DNA of 64,000 nt from Siccibacter turicensis LMG 23730 (GCF_000463155.2 NZ_AWFZ01000028.1:508381-572380), one strand, 5' to 3'. Positions 26,711-37,782 are shown, counted from the stretch's first letter. Notes: generated by a model from the letters alone, not told the origin. Program-made: numbers and translations.

Positions 26711-27502
26711 ATGGCACACACCTCGCGCGCTGTTCTGCTGCGCCTTACCCCGTGGCTGCTGCCGCTGACGATTATCGTCGTCTGGCAGGTGGCCTCCCAG
26801 ACCGGCTGGCTCTCCACGCGTATCCTGCCCTCCCCCGAGGGCGTGGTAAAAGCATTCTGGAGCCTGTCGGCCAGCGGCGAGCTGTGGCAGCACCTGACCA
26901 TCAGCTCGTGGCGGGCGCTGATCGGCTTTTCCATCGGCGGTTCGCTCGGGCTGCTGCTCGGGCTGATAAGCGGCCTCTCCCGCTGGGGCGAGCGGCTACT
27001 GGATACCTCGATTCAGATGCTGCGCAACGTGCCGCATCTGGCGCTGATTCCGCTGGTGATTCTCTGGTTTGGTATCGACGAGAGCGCGAAGATTTTTCTG
27101 GTGGCGCTCGGCACGCTGTTCCCGGTGTACATCAATACCTGGCACGGCATCCGCAACATCGACCAGGGGCTGCTGGAGATGGCCCGCAGCTACGGGCTGT
27201 CGGGCGTCAGCCTGTTTATTCACGTCATTCTTCCCGGCGCGCTGCCGTCGATCATGGTTGGGGTGCGCTTCGCGCTGGGGCTGATGTGGCTGACGCTGAT
27301 CGTCGCCGAAACCATCTCGGCTAACGCCGGGATTGGCTATCTGGCGATGAACGCCCGGGAATTTTTGCAGACCGATGTGGTGGTGGTCGCCATCATACTT
27401 TACGCCCTGCTGGGCAAGGTGGCTGACGTCAGCGCGCAGCTGCTGGAGCGTGTCTGGCTGCGCTGGCATCCGGCATGGCAGAAGAAAGAGGAAAGCGTAT
27501 GA
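26711..27502 (+). CDS. ssuC: Aliphatic sulfonate ABC transporter permease SsuC
   Basis: 263 residues, family length. BPD_transp_1 permease with about six hydrophobic segments. The EAA loop that contacts the ATPase reads [31 protein letters not shown] (around residues 155-186). It resembles TauC and other SsuC/NtrB-type permeases. Strong AAGGAGG at 26700-26706 precedes it. The stop overlaps the ssuB start by 4 bp. Confidence 0.96.
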   Translation: MAHTSRAVLLRLTPWLLPLTIIVVWQVASQTGWLSTRILPSPEGVVKAFWSLSASGELWQHLTISSWRALIGFSIGGSLGLLLGLISGLSRWGERLLDTSIQMLRNVPHLALIPLVILWFGIDESAKIFLVALGTLFPVYINTWHGIRNIDQGLLEMARSYGLSGVSLFIHVILPGALPSIMVGVRFALGLMWLTLIVAETISANAGIGYLAMNAREFLQTDVVVVAIILYALLGKVADVSAQLLERVWLRWHPAWQKKEESV

Positions 27503-28266
27503 ATACCGCACGTCTTACCCCCGGCACGCCGGTGCTGGTCAGCGGCGTCTCACGCCGCTACGGATCGAAAACCATTCTGGATCGCCTCGATCTGCACATT
27601 CCCGCCGGCCAGTTTGTGGCGGTGGTCGGCCGCAGCGGCTGCGGGAAAAGTACCCTGCTGCGCCTGCTGGCAGGGCTGGAAAAACCGAACGACGGCGAAC
27701 TGCTGGCAGGCACGACGCCGCTGGCCCGCAGTCAGGATGACACGCGGCTGATGTTTCAGGATGCGCGGCTGCTGCCGTGGAAAAAGGTGATCGATAACGT
27801 CGGGCTGGGACTCAGGGGGAACTGGCGTCAGGATGCCCATGCGGCGCTGGCGGCCGTGGGGCTGGAGCATCGCGCCAGCGAGTGGCCCGCGGCGCTGTCC
27901 GGCGGTCAGAAGCAGCGCGTGGCGCTGGCCAGGGCGCTGATCCACCGTCCGCGCCTGCTGCTGCTCGACGAGCCGCTTGGCGCCCTGGATGCGCTCACCC
28001 GTCTGGAGATGCAGTCGCTGATTGCTTCCCTGTGGCAGGAACACGGCTTTACGGTTGTGCTGGTCACCCACGACGTGAGCGAGGCGGTGGCGCTGGCGGA
28101 TCGGGTGCTGCTGATTGAAGAGGGGAAGATCGGTCTGGATCTGTCGGTGGATATCCCCCGTCCGCGTCGCCACGGTTCGCCGCGGCTGGCCGAGCTGGAG
28201 GCCGACGTGCTGGATCGGGTGATGCGCACGCCTCAGGCGGTGACCCGGGCAGTGAAAGCGGGATAA
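27499..28266 (+). CDS. ssuB: Aliphatic sulfonate ABC transporter ATPase SsuB
   Basis: 255 residues, as in E. coli; start at ATG 27499 overlapping the ssuC stop. Full ABC ATPase: Walker A GRSGCGKS (44-51), Q-loop [11 protein letters not shown], signature [15 protein letters not shown], Walker [13 protein letters not shown] and the H-loop VTHDVSEA. It powers uptake through SsuC. Last gene of the operon. The hairpin after it terminates pepN from the other strand and may also serve this operon, although the T-run is only on the pepN side. Confidence 0.97.
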   Translation: MNTARLTPGTPVLVSGVSRRYGSKTILDRLDLHIPAGQFVAVVGRSGCGKSTLLRLLAGLEKPNDGELLAGTTPLARSQDDTRLMFQDARLLPWKKVIDNVGLGLRGNWRQDAHAALAAVGLEHRASEWPAALSGGQKQRVALARALIHRPRLLLLDEPLGALDALTRLEMQSLIASLWQEHGFTVVLVTHDVSEAVALADRVLLIEEGKIGLDLSVDIPRPRRHGSPRLAELEADVLDRVMRTPQAVTRAVKAG

Positions 28267-28267
28267 T

Positions 28268-28297
28268 AAAAAAGGCGGGTGCGCACTGCACCCGCCT
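28268..28297 (-). terminator. Intrinsic terminator of pepN (between ssuB and pepN)
   Basis: Minus strand: GGCGGGTGC, a 5-nt loop, GCACCCGCC, then T6. The stem is symmetric, but only the minus direction has the T-run. Confidence 0.85.
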
Positions 28298-28318
28298 TCA
28301 GGCTGACTATGTGACCGA

Positions 28319-30931
28319 TTACGCCAGCGCTTTGCTGATTTTCTCGTACAGATCCCCGGAGAGGTTCGGCAGCGCTTTGAGCTGTTCCAGCGCAGCACGC
28401 ATCAGCGCCTGACGTTTTTCGTCGTAGCGTTTCAGGCGGATCAGCGGCTCAATCAGACGCGACGCCACCTGCGGGTTACGGCTGTTCAGCTCGCTGAGCA
28501 TCTCCACCATAAACTGATAGCCGCTGCCGTCTGCGGCGTGGAACGCCGCCGGGTTGCTGCTGGCGAAGGCGCCAATCAGCGCACGCACGCGGTTCGGGTT
28601 GCCGAAGGTGAACGAGCGGTGGTTGAGCAGCGCACGGACAGTGGTCAGCACGTCCTGAGCCGGGCTGGTGGCCTGCAGCATGAACCATTTATCCATTACC
28701 AGACCATCCTGATGCCACTGCTCGTCGTAGGCGGCGAGCAGCGCTTCGCGGCACGGCAGCTGCGCGGCGACCGCGGCGGAGAGCGCGGCCATCGCATCGG
28801 TCATGTTATCCGCGTCGTGATACTGCGCGCTCACCAGCTTGTCGGCCAGCTGCGCATCGCCGAAGGCCAGATAACGCAGGCAGGTGTTGCGCAGGGCGCG
28901 CTTGCCGATGTCGGCGTGATCGACGCGGTACTCGTCAAGCTTATTGGCGTTGTAAACCGCCAGACACTCATCCGCCAGCTCGTTAGCCAGGGTGCGGGTC
29001 AGCGCTTCACGTACTGCGGCAATCGCCACCGGATCGATAATCTGGAACAGCTCCGCCATTTCGTTTGCCGATGGCAGCGTGAGGATCTCCGCCGCCAGCG
29101 CCGGGCTCACCGTCTCATCAAGCAGGATAGCGCGGAACGCATCCGCCACGTGCAGCGGCAGCGACAGCGGCAGCCCCTGCTGGTGGCGGGCAACGTTCAG
29201 ACGGATGTAGGTGTTGAGCAGGCTCTGGGCGGCGTCCCAGCGGGAGAACTCGTTGCGCGCGTGACGCATCAGGAACGTCAGCTGCTGATCGCTCCATTTG
29301 TATTCGAGCTTCACCGGCGCGGAGAAGTTACGCAGCAGGGACGGCACCGGCTGGAAGTAGACGTTGTCAAAGACAAAGGTCTGCTCCGCCTGGGTCAGGT
29401 TCAGCACGTGGTGCACCGGATGGCCCCCTTTCTGCAGCGGGATCACCTTGCCTTCGTTGTCATACAGTTCGATATCAAACGGAATGTGCAGCGGCAGCTT
29501 CTCGGTCTGGTCGGCCGTCGGCGGCGTATGCTGGCTGAGGGTTAAGGTGTACTGCTCGGTTTCCGGATTGTAGTCGTCGCGCACGCTGACAACCGGGGTG
29601 CCGGACTGGCTGTACCAGCGACGGAAATGGGAGAGATCGACGTTGGAGGCGTCTTCCATCGCCTGGACGAAGTCGTCACAGGTGGCCGCGCTGCCGTCGT
29701 GGCGTTCGAAATAGAGCTGCATCCCTTTCTGGAAATTCTCTTCGCCGAGCAGGGTGTGCAGCATACGAATCACTTCGGAACCCTTTTCGTATACCGTCAG
29801 GGTATAGAAGTTGTTCATCTCGATGACCATATCCGGGCGGATCGGGTGCGCCATCGGGCTGGCGTCTTCGGCGAACTGCATCCCGCGCATGATGCGCACG
29901 TTATTGATGCGATTGACCGCCCGCGAGCCGAGGTCTGAGCTGAACTCTTGATCGCGGAACACCGTTAAGCCCTCTTTCAGGCTGAGCTGGAACCAGTCGC
30001 GGCAGGTGACGCGGTTGCCGGTCCAGTTATGGAAATACTCGTGCCCGATGACGCGTTCGATATCGAGATAGTCTTTATCGGTAGCGGTCTGGGCGCGGGC
30101 CAGTACGAATTTGGAGTTAAAGATGTTGAGACCTTTGTTCTCCATGGCACCCATATTAAAGAAGTCGACGGCGACGATCATATAGATGTCGAGATCGTAC
30201 TCGAGGCCGAAGCGGTCTTCATCCCACTTCATGGAGTTCTTCAGGGAGGTCATCGCCCAGGAGGCGCGATCGAGGTTGCCGCGGTCAACGTAGAGCTCCA
30301 GCGCCACCTCGCGCCCGGAGCGGGTCACGAAGCTGTCGCGCAGCACGTCGAAGTCACCGGCCACCAGCGCAAACAGGTAGCAGGGTTTCGGGAACGGATC
30401 TTCCCACTGCACCCAGTGGCGGCCGTTATCCAGCTCACCCTGGGCGATGCGGTTGCCGTTAGCCAGCAGGTAAGGATACTTAGTCTTATCGGCAATCAGT
30501 TTCGTGGTGAAGCGGGCCAGCACGTCCGGGCGGTCCAGATACCAGGTGATATGGCGGAAACCTTCAGCCTCACACTGGGTGCACAGCGCGTCGCCGGACT
30601 GGTACAGCCCTTCCAGGGCGGTGTTGGTAGCCGGGCTGATGTCGGTGACAATGCGCAGCGTGAAACGCTCCGGCAGGTTCTCCAGTACCAGAGCGCCCTC
30701 TTCCAGGCGGTAGGCCTGCCAGGGCGCATCGTTCACTGCTAAAGAGACCAGGGTAAGGTCTTCGCCGTCAAGGCGTAACGGGGCATCGGCAGCGCCCTGA
30801 CGCGTCACCTGGCTTACTGCGGTCACACGGGTCGCAGCGGCATCGAGTTCAAAGGTCAAGTCAATATCGCTGATCTGGTAATCCGGCGCACGATAGTCGT
30901 GGCGGTATTTGGCTTGTGGCTGTTGAGTCAT
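28319..30931 (-). CDS. pepN: Aminopeptidase N (M1 zinc metallopeptidase)
   Basis: 870 residues, identical in length to E. coli PepN. Gluzincin signature HEYFH at 297-301 with the third zinc ligand glutamate about 19 residues on, and the exopeptidase motif GAMEN at 261-265 that holds the free N-terminus. An N-terminal beta-sandwich, catalytic domain (about 195-440) and C-terminal helical cap are all complete. It is the main broad-specificity cytosolic aminopeptidase in enterobacteria. The 322-bp gap to pncB (30932-31253) holds the divergent promoters; a perfect palindrome TGTTGCAACA at 31035-31044 lies in the pepN upstream region. Confidence 0.97.
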   Translation of the reverse strand: MTQQPQAKYRHDYRAPDYQISDIDLTFELDAAATRVTAVSQVTRQGAADAPLRLDGEDLTLVSLAVNDAPWQAYRLEEGALVLENLPERFTLRIVTDISPATNTALEGLYQSGDALCTQCEAEGFRHITWYLDRPDVLARFTTKLIADKTKYPYLLANGNRIAQGELDNGRHWVQWEDPFPKPCYLFALVAGDFDVLRDSFVTRSGREVALELYVDRGNLDRASWAMTSLKNSMKWDEDRFGLEYDLDIYMIVAVDFFNMGAMENKGLNIFNSKFVLARAQTATDKDYLDIERVIGHEYFHNWTGNRVTCRDWFQLSLKEGLTVFRDQEFSSDLGSRAVNRINNVRIMRGMQFAEDASPMAHPIRPDMVIEMNNFYTLTVYEKGSEVIRMLHTLLGEENFQKGMQLYFERHDGSAATCDDFVQAMEDASNVDLSHFRRWYSQSGTPVVSVRDDYNPETEQYTLTLSQHTPPTADQTEKLPLHIPFDIELYDNEGKVIPLQKGGHPVHHVLNLTQAEQTFVFDNVYFQPVPSLLRNFSAPVKLEYKWSDQQLTFLMRHARNEFSRWDAAQSLLNTYIRLNVARHQQGLPLSLPLHVADAFRAILLDETVSPALAAEILTLPSANEMAELFQIIDPVAIAAVREALTRTLANELADECLAVYNANKLDEYRVDHADIGKRALRNTCLRYLAFGDAQLADKLVSAQYHDADNMTDAMAALSAAVAAQLPCREALLAAYDEQWHQDGLVMDKWFMLQATSPAQDVLTTVRALLNHRSFTFGNPNRVRALIGAFASSNPAAFHAADGSGYQFMVEMLSELNSRNPQVASRLIEPLIRLKRYDEKRQALMRAALEQLKALPNLSGDLYEKISKALA

Positions 30932-31160
30932 AGAAAACCTTTTACATCATCCGTAAGAGTGAACCCGATTGTTCTCACGGCGCGCCCTGAGCGTTACGCC
31001 GGAAGATGAAGGGCTTAGCACTCCAGTCTATTCCTGTTGCAACAATGTTGCCATGCAGAATAATTAACTTTTAGGCCCGGCGGCGCGGCTGGCCTGCATT
31101 GCGCCTCAATGCGGCACAAATTGCCCTCGACCCCTCGGCAGGGTTATGTTGTGATCCTGC

Positions 31161-31188
31161 TTCAATAAACCGATAATCAGGGTATACT
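31161..31188 (+). promoter_or_regulatory. Candidate pncB promoter
   Basis: TATACT at 31183-31188 is a good -10; TTCAAT at 31161-31166 is a weak -35 with a 16-bp spacer. NadR control is known for pncB in E. coli and Salmonella; I could not identify its operator with confidence. Confidence 0.4.
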
Positions 31189-31253
31189 CCTGCGTCTTTA
31201 TCTGCTTTCGCAACCGATGGAAACGCTCCTGTTAGAGGATGCCAGTACGCACC

Positions 31254-32456
31254 ATGACACCATACGCTTCCCCTGTTTTACATTCGATGCTGGATACCGA
31301 CGCCTATAAACTGCATATGCAGCAGGCGGTTTTTCATCGCTACGCGGATGTGCATGTTGCGGCCGAGTTCCGCTGCCGCGGTGACGATCTGCTGGGTATT
31401 TATGCTGACGCGATCCGCGAACAGCTCGAGGCGATGCAGCAGCTCGCCCTGAGCGAAAGCGAATACCAGTGGCTCGCCTCCCTGCCCTTCTTCCGCCAGG
31501 ACTATCTCGACTGGCTGCGCGACTTCCGCTACGACGCCTCGCAGGTCACCGTGCGCAACGTGAACGGCAAGCTGGATATCCGGCTTTCCGGCCCGTGGCG
31601 GGAGGTGATTATGTGGGAAGTGCCGCTGCTGGCGGTGATAAGCGAGCTGGTACACCACTACCGTTCGCCGGAAGCCACGGTGGAGCGCGCGCTGAGCCAT
31701 CTGGATGTGAAGCTTGAGCAACTGGCCCACTACACGGCGGATGTCGATCTCAGCGCGTTTCGCCTGATGGATTTCGGCACGCGCCGCCGCTTCTCGCGCG
31801 ACGTCCAGCAGGCGATTGTCGAACGACTGCAGCAGGAGCCCTGGTTCGTGGGCACCAGCAATTACGATCTCGCCCGCCGCCTCAACCTGACCCCCATGGG
31901 CACCCAGGCGCATGAGTGGTTCCAGGCGCATCAGCAGATTAGCCCGAGCCTTGCCTCCAGCCAGCGCGCCGCGCTCCAGGCCTGGCTGGATGAGTATCCG
32001 GCCATGCTGGGGATTGCGCTCACCGACTGCATCACGATGGATGCCTTCCTGCGCGATTTCGGCCCGGAATTTGCCTCCCGTTATCAGGGGCTGCGTCACG
32101 ACTCCGGGGATCCGGTGCAGTGGGGCGAGAAAGCGATCGCCCACTACGAGTCGCTTGGTATCGATCCGATGAGCAAAACTCTCGTGTTCTCGGATAACCT
32201 CGATCTCACCAAAGCCATCGATCTCTATCGCCACTTTGCCGAGCGCGTAAATCTCGGCTTTGGCATTGGTACGCGCCTGACCTGCGATATTCCTGGCGTG
32301 AAGCCGCTCAATATCGTTATCAAACTGGTGGAGTGCAACGGCAGGCCGGTGGCGAAGCTTTCCGACAGCCCCGGTAAAACCATCTGCCACGATAAAGCCT
32401 TCGTGCGCGCGCTGCGCGAAGCCTTCGATCTCCCCCAGGTAAAAAAAGCCAGCTGA
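31254..32456 (+). CDS. pncB: Nicotinate phosphoribosyltransferase
   Basis: 400 residues, the E. coli length, starting at ATG 31254 ([27 protein letters not shown]). An in-frame ATG at 31239 would add MPVRT but has the GAGG directly against it and is not conserved. PncB converts nicotinate and PRPP to nicotinate mononucleotide in NAD salvage, with ATP hydrolysis through a phosphohistidine, H220 in [10 protein letters not shown]. Substrate loops DFGTRRRFS and [12 protein letters not shown] are present. A GC-rich hairpin (GGGAGC/GCTCCC, 32464-32480) follows the stop, without a strong T-run. Confidence 0.96.
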   Translation: MTPYASPVLHSMLDTDAYKLHMQQAVFHRYADVHVAAEFRCRGDDLLGIYADAIREQLEAMQQLALSESEYQWLASLPFFRQDYLDWLRDFRYDASQVTVRNVNGKLDIRLSGPWREVIMWEVPLLAVISELVHHYRSPEATVERALSHLDVKLEQLAHYTADVDLSAFRLMDFGTRRRFSRDVQQAIVERLQQEPWFVGTSNYDLARRLNLTPMGTQAHEWFQAHQQISPSLASSQRAALQAWLDEYPAMLGIALTDCITMDAFLRDFGPEFASRYQGLRHDSGDPVQWGEKAIAHYESLGIDPMSKTLVFSDNLDLTKAIDLYRHFAERVNLGFGIGTRLTCDIPGVKPLNIVIKLVECNGRPVAKLSDSPGKTICHDKAFVRALREAFDLPQVKKAS

Positions 32457-32463
32457 CCCCGGT

Positions 32464-32480
32464 GGGAGCCCTGCGCTCCC
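32464..32480 (+). terminator. Weak terminator-like hairpin after pncB
   Basis: GGGAGC-CCTGC-GCTCCC followed by GCCTCCTTTCC; no clean T-run, so termination may be partial. Confidence 0.4.
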
Positions 32481-32620
32481 GCCTCCTTTCCGGTAAAAAT
32501 TTTCTTCCCGCCAGATAACGAATTCTGCTTGTCTGATGGCGCATGCCAGGTAACATAGATAACCCCCCTTACCCGGTGGGAAAACGAATCTATATTTCAC
32601 CATTACACAGAGAGAAAATT

Positions 32621-34021
32621 ATGAGCGTTGTGCCTGTAGCCGACGTACTCCAGGGCCGCGTAGCCGTTGACAGTGAAGTCACCGTGCGCGGATGGGTACG
32701 TACTCGCCGAGATTCAAAAGCTGGCATCTCCTTCCTCGCCGTCTATGACGGTTCCTGCTTTGATCCTGTACAGGCTGTCATCAATAATTCTCTGCCTAAT
32801 TACAATGATGAAATTCTGCGTCTGACCACCGGCTGCTCGGTCATCGTCACCGGTAAAGTGGTGGAGTCGCCGGGCGAAGGCCAGAGCTTTGAACTGCAGG
32901 CTACCTCTGTCGAGGTGGCGGGCTGGGTGGAAGATCCGGACACCTACCCGATGGCGGCCAAGCGCCACAGCATCGAGTACCTGCGTGAGGTGGCTCACCT
33001 GCGTCCGCGCACCAACATGATCGGTGCCGTCGCCCGCGTGCGTCACACGCTGGCTCAGGCGCTGCATCGCTTCTTCCACGAGCAGGGTTACTTCTGGGTC
33101 TCCACTCCGCTGATCACTGCTTCCGATACCGAAGGCGCCGGCGAGATGTTCCGCGTCTCCACGCTCGACATGGAAAACCTGCCGCGTAACGACCAGGGCA
33201 AAGTGGATTACGATCAGGATTTCTTCGGCAAAGAAGCCTTCCTGACGGTTTCCGGCCAGCTTAACGGCGAAACCTACGCCTGCGCGCTGTCGAAGGTCTA
33301 CACCTTCGGTCCGACCTTCCGCGCGGAAAACTCCAACACCAGCCGCCACCTGGCGGAATTCTGGATGCTGGAACCGGAGGTGGCGTTTGCCGATCTGAAC
33401 GACGCCGCGGGCCTGGCAGAAGCGATGCTCAAATACGTGTTCAAAGCGGTGCTGGAAGAGCGTATGGACGATATGCAGTTCTTCGCCCAGCGCGTGGACA
33501 AAGAGGCGATTGAGCGTCTGGAGCGCTTTATCTCCGCCGATTTCGCCCAGGTGGATTACACCGATGCGGTGGCCATCCTTGAGAAATGCGGTGAGAAGTT
33601 TGAAAACCCGGTCTACTGGGGCGTCGATCTCTCTTCCGAGCACGAGCGCTACCTGGCCGAGAAACACTTCAAAGCGCCGGTGGTGGTCAAAAACTATCCT
33701 AAAGACATTAAGGCGTTCTATATGCGCCTTAACGATGACGGCAAAACCGTGGCGGCGATGGACGTGCTGGCACCGGGTATCGGCGAGATCATCGGCGGCT
33801 CCCAGCGTGAAGAGCGTCTGGACGTGCTGGATGCGCGTATGGCCGAGATGGGCCTCAATAAAGAAGACTATTGGTGGTATCGCGATCTGCGCCGTTACGG
33901 CACCGTACCACACGCCGGCTTTGGTCTTGGCTTTGAACGCCTTATCGCTTACGTCACCGGCGTACAAAACGTACGTGACGTGATTCCGTTCCCGAGAACG
34001 CCGCGCAACGCGAGCTTCTGA
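32621..34021 (+). CDS. asnS: Asparaginyl-tRNA synthetase
   Basis: 466 residues, same as E. coli, starting at ATG 32621 ([30 protein letters not shown]) with AGAGAG upstream. Class IIb synthetase: N-terminal OB-fold anticodon-binding domain (about 1-105) and a catalytic domain with motif 1 around [21 protein letters not shown], motif 2 [26 protein letters not shown] and motif 3 [15 protein letters not shown]. Charges tRNA-Asn. Nearly identical to E. coli. A terminator follows. Confidence 0.98.
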   Translation: MSVVPVADVLQGRVAVDSEVTVRGWVRTRRDSKAGISFLAVYDGSCFDPVQAVINNSLPNYNDEILRLTTGCSVIVTGKVVESPGEGQSFELQATSVEVAGWVEDPDTYPMAAKRHSIEYLREVAHLRPRTNMIGAVARVRHTLAQALHRFFHEQGYFWVSTPLITASDTEGAGEMFRVSTLDMENLPRNDQGKVDYDQDFFGKEAFLTVSGQLNGETYACALSKVYTFGPTFRAENSNTSRHLAEFWMLEPEVAFADLNDAAGLAEAMLKYVFKAVLEERMDDMQFFAQRVDKEAIERLERFISADFAQVDYTDAVAILEKCGEKFENPVYWGVDLSSEHERYLAEKHFKAPVVVKNYPKDIKAFYMRLNDDGKTVAAMDVLAPGIGEIIGGSQREERLDVLDARMAEMGLNKEDYWWYRDLRRYGTVPHAGFGLGFERLIAYVTGVQNVRDVIPFPRTPRNASF

Positions 34022-34025
34022 TAGC

Positions 34026-34054
34026 AAAAGGCCAGCATAGCGCTGGCCTTTTTT
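34026..34054 (+). terminator. Intrinsic terminator of asnS
   Basis: AAAAGGCCAGC-ATAGC-GCTGGCC then T6. Confidence 0.92.
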
Positions 34055-34382
34055 ATTTAACGGGCTCACCTGCCCGTCAAAAAATCCTGACGCCTTTCTG
34101 GCCCTTTCCTTCTGATAATTCTCCTGTCACCTGCTTTCAGACTGGTTCCTGTTGCGTGTTGCGCGTCGGTGTTGACTTAGCACATTTTGACTAACTTTCA
34201 CTGATGCGTGCTGGCGCGAAATTTACAATATAAGAAAACCCGACCGGTGACCCACTGGAGCATAAGAAAAGGGGTTAGCGAAATTAATCATAAGCAATTC
34301 ATATATATAAGAATGGTTCGAGCGATTTATACGCAGCGGAGTAGCGAAATTTGAGGTGGTTCACAAAGTTCCCTAAAATTCA

Positions 34383-34430
34383 CACAATGTTACACATTAT
34401 TGCTTTTGGTTACCTGTTTTAGACATTTGT
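34383..34430 (+). promoter_or_regulatory. OmpR-binding region of ompF (by similarity)
   Basis: Repeats of the type GTTACACATTATTGCTTTTGG (34389 on) and GGTTACCTGTTTTAGACATTTG correspond in position and sequence to the tandem F-boxes before the E. coli ompF promoter, directly upstream of the conserved TTTGTAGCACTTTCA promoter region. The 110-nt leader from 34455 to the start codon closely follows E. coli ompF. The remaining part of the 534-bp gap (34055-34380) is AT-rich with no gene seen. Confidence 0.55.
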
Positions 34431-34570
34431 AGCACTTTCATGGTAGCGGAACAGAGTTTTGAATGGAAAGATGCCTCTCAGACACAGAAAGACACCAAAC
34501 TTTCATCAATAGTTCCGTAAACTTTTATTGACGGAATTCATTGGCGGCAGTGGCAGGTGTTCATAAAAAC

Positions 34571-34597
34571 CAATGAGGGTAATAAATAATGATGAAG
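34571..34597 (+). promoter_or_regulatory. Predicted MicF small-RNA target at the ompF start
   Basis: The GAGGGTAATAAATAATGATG segment covering the ribosome site and start codons is complementary to the 5' part of E. coli MicF as I remember that RNA. The micF gene itself is not in this window. Confidence 0.55.
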
Positions 34598-35689
34598 CGC
34601 AATATTCTGGCAGTGGTTATCCCTGCACTGCTGGCTGCAGGTTCCGTAAACGCTGCTGAAATCTATAACAAAGACGGCAACAAACTGGACCTGTACGGTA
34701 AAGCTGTTGGCCGTCACGTATGGACAACTTCTGGCGATAACACCTCCAATGGTGATGCCACTTACGCTCAGATCGGTTTTAAAGGCGAAACTCAGATCAA
34801 CAGCGACCTGACTGGTTTCGGTCAGTGGGAATACCGTACCAAGGCTGATCGTGCAGAAGGCGAACAGCAGGACTCTAATGTAACTCGTCTCGCATTCGCG
34901 GGTCTGAAAGTTGCTGACGCGGGTTCCATCGATTACGGCCGTAACTATGGCGTGGTTTACGACGTAGAAGCTTACACCGATATGGCCCCGTACTTCTCAG
35001 GTGAAACCTGGGGTGGCGCTTACACTGATAACTTCATGACCAGCCGTGCCGGTGGCCTGCTGACTTACCGCAACACCGACTTCTTTGGTCTGGTTGATGG
35101 TCTGTCATTTGGTATTCAGTACCAGGGTAAAAACGAGTCTAAACACAGCATCAATGCTCAGAACGGCGATGGCGTAGGTTACACCATGGCATACGATTTC
35201 GCTGAAGGCTTCGGTGTTACCGCTGCGTACAGTAACTCCGATCGTACTGATGATCAGGAACGTCGTGATGGCAATGGTCCGCGTGCAGAAGTATGGGCTG
35301 TAGGTGCTAAATACGATGCCAACAATATCTACCTGGCAACCGTATACTCTGAAACCCGCAACATGACTATCGTTGATAACTCAGCGACTGATACTACTGA
35401 GATGGCTAACAAAACTCAGAACTTCGAAGTTGCTGCTCAGTACCAGTTCGATTTCGGTCTGCGCCCGGCAATCTCTTATGTTCAGAGCAAAGGCAAGAGC
35501 CTGAATGGCGCTGACAGCAGCGCAGACCTGGCTAAATACATCCAGGCTGGCGTGACTTACTACTTCAACAAGAACATGAACGTGTTCTTCGATTACCGCT
35601 TCAACCTGCTCGACACTAACGATTACAGCGATTCCTACGGTATCGGTACTGACGACCAGGCTGCTGTAGGTCTGACCTACCAGTTCTAA
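34589..35689 (+). CDS. ompF: Outer-membrane general porin, OmpF/OmpK35 type
   Basis: 366 residues: signal peptide [22 protein letters not shown] (22) and a 344-residue mature porin starting [10 protein letters not shown]. Sixteen-stranded trimeric barrel ending in the terminal phenylalanine of GLTYQF needed for BAM recognition. The constriction loop L3 reads [16 protein letters not shown] and lacks the PEFGGD motif of E. coli OmpF; this form is that of Klebsiella OmpK35 and related Enterobacter porins. GAGGGTAATAAATA precedes the tandem ATG. Promoter and leader resemble E. coli ompF, so OmpR/EnvZ and MicF control are expected. The context asnS-ompF-aspC confirms it as ompF, not ompC. Confidence 0.95.
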   Translation: MMKRNILAVVIPALLAAGSVNAAEIYNKDGNKLDLYGKAVGRHVWTTSGDNTSNGDATYAQIGFKGETQINSDLTGFGQWEYRTKADRAEGEQQDSNVTRLAFAGLKVADAGSIDYGRNYGVVYDVEAYTDMAPYFSGETWGGAYTDNFMTSRAGGLLTYRNTDFFGLVDGLSFGIQYQGKNESKHSINAQNGDGVGYTMAYDFAEGFGVTAAYSNSDRTDDQERRDGNGPRAEVWAVGAKYDANNIYLATVYSETRNMTIVDNSATDTTEMANKTQNFEVAAQYQFDFGLRPAISYVQSKGKSLNGADSSADLAKYIQAGVTYYFNKNMNVFFDYRFNLLDTNDYSDSYGIGTDDQAAVGLTYQF

Positions 35690-35717
35690 TCACTATCCCT
35701 CGATAGTTGATACTAAG

Positions 35718-35743
35718 AAACAGGGCTTCGGCCCTGTTTTTTT
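35718..35743 (+). terminator. Intrinsic terminator of ompF
   Basis: AAACAGGGC-TTCG-GCCCTGTTTTTTT, a strong stem with a UUCG-type loop and T7. Confidence 0.93.
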
Positions 35744-35863
35744 ACGCCTGAAATTTGAATGATGATGAATCCCGCTCTTTTCGTGGCAAACGGTTGGCAT
35801 TTGTTGTTACACCCGTTAACCTGATAGCGGAATTCCCTTCTGCAATCACAATGGAACCTCGTC

Positions 35864-37054
35864 ATGTTTGAGAACATAACTGCCGCGCCGGCCGATCCTA
35901 TCCTGGGTCTGGCCGATCTGTTTCGTGCCGACGATCGCCCGACCAAAATCAACCTGGGTATTGGGGTTTATAAAGATGAAACCGGTAAAACGCCGGTGCT
36001 CACCAGCGTAAAAAAAGCAGAACAATATTTGCTGGAAAATGAAACCACCAAAAACTACCTCGGCATCGACGGTATCCCTGAATTTGGACGCTGCACCCAG
36101 GAGCTGCTGTTTGGCAAAGGCAGCGCGCTGATTGAGGCGAAGCGTGCCCGCACCGCACAAACCCCAGGCGGTACCGGTGCCCTGCGCGTTGCAGCAGATT
36201 TCCTTGCTAAAAACACCGATGTGAAGCGCGTCTGGGTCTCTAACCCAAGCTGGCCGAACCACAAAGGCGTGTTCAATTCCGCCGGTCTGGAAGTGCGCGA
36301 GTATGCATACTACGACGCCGAAAACCACGCGCTGGACTTTGATGGGCTGGTGAAGAGCCTGAACGACGCCCAGGCGGGCGATGTTGTTCTGTTCCACGGC
36401 TGCTGCCACAACCCGACCGGTATCGATCCAACGCTCGACCAGTGGGAACAGCTGGCGAAGCTGTCGGTTGAGAAAGGCTGGCTGCCGCTGTTCGACTTCG
36501 CCTATCAGGGCTTTGCCCGCGGTCTGGAAGAGGATGCAGAAGGCCTGCGTGCCTTCGCCGCGCTGCATCAGGAGCTGATTGTCGCCAGTTCATACTCGAA
36601 AAACTTCGGTCTCTACAACGAGCGCGTTGGGGCCTGCACCCTGGTCGCCGCCGACGCCGACGCCGCCGATCGCGCCTTCAGCCAGATGAAATCCTGCATT
36701 CGCGCCAACTACTCCAACCCACCGGCCCACGGTGCGGCGGTGGTCGCGACTATCCTCAGCAATGACGCCCTGCGCGCAATCTGGGAGCAGGAGCTGAATG
36801 ACATGCGTCAGCGCATTCAGCGTATGCGTCAGCTGTTCGTTAACACGCTGGCAGAGAAAGGCGCTAACCGCGACTTCAGCTTTATTATTCGTCAGAACGG
36901 CATGTTCTCTTTCAGCGGCCTGACGAAAGAGCAGGTGCTGCGTTTGCGCGAAGAGTTTGGCGTTTACGCGGTCGCCTCAGGCCGTGTTAACGTGGCGGGT
37001 ATGACGCCGGATAATATGTCACCGCTGTGCGAAGCGATTGTCGCTGTGCTGTAA
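35864..37054 (+). CDS. aspC: Aspartate aminotransferase
   Basis: 396 residues, as in E. coli. Fold-type I PLP enzyme: K246 in [16 protein letters not shown] forms the Schiff base, with the conserved HNPTG (about 182-186), D211 in FDFAYQGF and the substrate arginine in ASGRVNVAG. Interconverts aspartate and oxaloacetate with glutamate/2-oxoglutarate, and also serves tyrosine and phenylalanine synthesis. Separated from ompF by a terminator and about 120 bp. Converges with gloC. Confidence 0.98.
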   Translation: MFENITAAPADPILGLADLFRADDRPTKINLGIGVYKDETGKTPVLTSVKKAEQYLLENETTKNYLGIDGIPEFGRCTQELLFGKGSALIEAKRARTAQTPGGTGALRVAADFLAKNTDVKRVWVSNPSWPNHKGVFNSAGLEVREYAYYDAENHALDFDGLVKSLNDAQAGDVVLFHGCCHNPTGIDPTLDQWEQLAKLSVEKGWLPLFDFAYQGFARGLEEDAEGLRAFAALHQELIVASSYSKNFGLYNERVGACTLVAADADAADRAFSQMKSCIRANYSNPPAHGAAVVATILSNDALRAIWEQELNDMRQRIQRMRQLFVNTLAEKGANRDFSFIIRQNGMFSFSGLTKEQVLRLREEFGVYAVASGRVNVAGMTPDNMSPLCEAIVAVL

Positions 37055-37070
37055 CAGGTGCAGATACAAC

Positions 37071-37097
37071 AAGGGCCGCTCTGAGCGGCCCTTTTTT
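37071..37097 (+). terminator. Intrinsic terminator of aspC
   Basis: AAGGGCCGCT-CTG-AGCGGCCCTTTTTT; it ends 1 bp before the gloC stop codon and could act for both convergent genes, more strongly for aspC. Confidence 0.9.
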
Positions 37098-37098
37098 A

Positions 37099-37746
37099 TT
37101 ACCAGACGGGTTGTTCATCCTGCAAGAACGGATTATGCAGCCGCTCGTAGCCCAGGGTAGACATCGGGCCGTGACCGGGGATGAAGGTAACGTCGTCGCC
37201 AAGCGGCAACAGCTTGCGCTTGATGCTGTCAATCAGCTGACCGTGGTCGCCACGCGGGAAGTCGCTGCGCCCCACGCCGCCTTTAAACACCACGTCACCC
37301 GACACCAGCAGCCGCGATGCCTCATCGAAGAACACGATATGGCCCGGCGTATGGCCCGGACAGTGCAGGATCTGTAGCCTGATGTTGCCAAGCTCCACCT
37401 GGTCGCCCTCTTCCAGCCAGCGATCCGGCGTCAGAGGCTGGCATTCGGCGAGGCCGAACATCCGGCTCTGCTCTGGCAGACCCTGCAACCAGAACTCGTC
37501 TTCTTTCTGCGGGCCAATCACCGGCACGCCATAATGCTGCGCCAGCTCCGCGGCCGCACCAACGTGATCGAGGTGCCCGTGGGTCAGCAGGATCTGCGTA
37601 ACCGTTACCGCTTTACTGGCAACCTCCTGCTTAATGCGTGCCGCATCACCGCCGGGATCCACAAGCGCCGCCTGAAGGGTTTCTTCACACCAAATCAACG
37701 AGCAGTTCTGGGCGAACGCCGTGACGGGAATAAGATGGTAATTCAT
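37099..37746 (-). CDS. gloC: Glyoxalase II family hydrolase GloC (YcbL)
   Basis: 215 residues, E. coli length. Metallo-beta-lactamase fold with the metal motif HGHLDH at 56-61, a later histidine in [10 protein letters not shown], the bridging Asp in [17 protein letters not shown] and a C-terminal His in IPGHGP. It is the short, type II glyoxalase that lacks the long C-terminal substrate-binding helices of GloB. It hydrolyses S-lactoylglutathione, the product of glyoxalase I acting on methylglyoxal. It ends 36 bp downstream of mepK on the same strand and may be co-transcribed with it. Confidence 0.94.
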   Translation of the reverse strand: MNYHLIPVTAFAQNCSLIWCEETLQAALVDPGGDAARIKQEVASKAVTVTQILLTHGHLDHVGAAAELAQHYGVPVIGPQKEDEFWLQGLPEQSRMFGLAECQPLTPDRWLEEGDQVELGNIRLQILHCPGHTPGHIVFFDEASRLLVSGDVVFKGGVGRSDFPRGDHGQLIDSIKRKLLPLGDDVTFIPGHGPMSTLGYERLHNPFLQDEQPVW

Positions 37747-37782
37747 GCCACTCCTTTAGCCTGCCTGAGCAGGATACCGTAC

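Noticed and set aside
24017-28266. ssu operon as a possible horizontally acquired island
   Set aside because: It is in the same place as in E. coli (between pyrD and pepN), flanked by core genes, with no mobile elements or boundary repeats.
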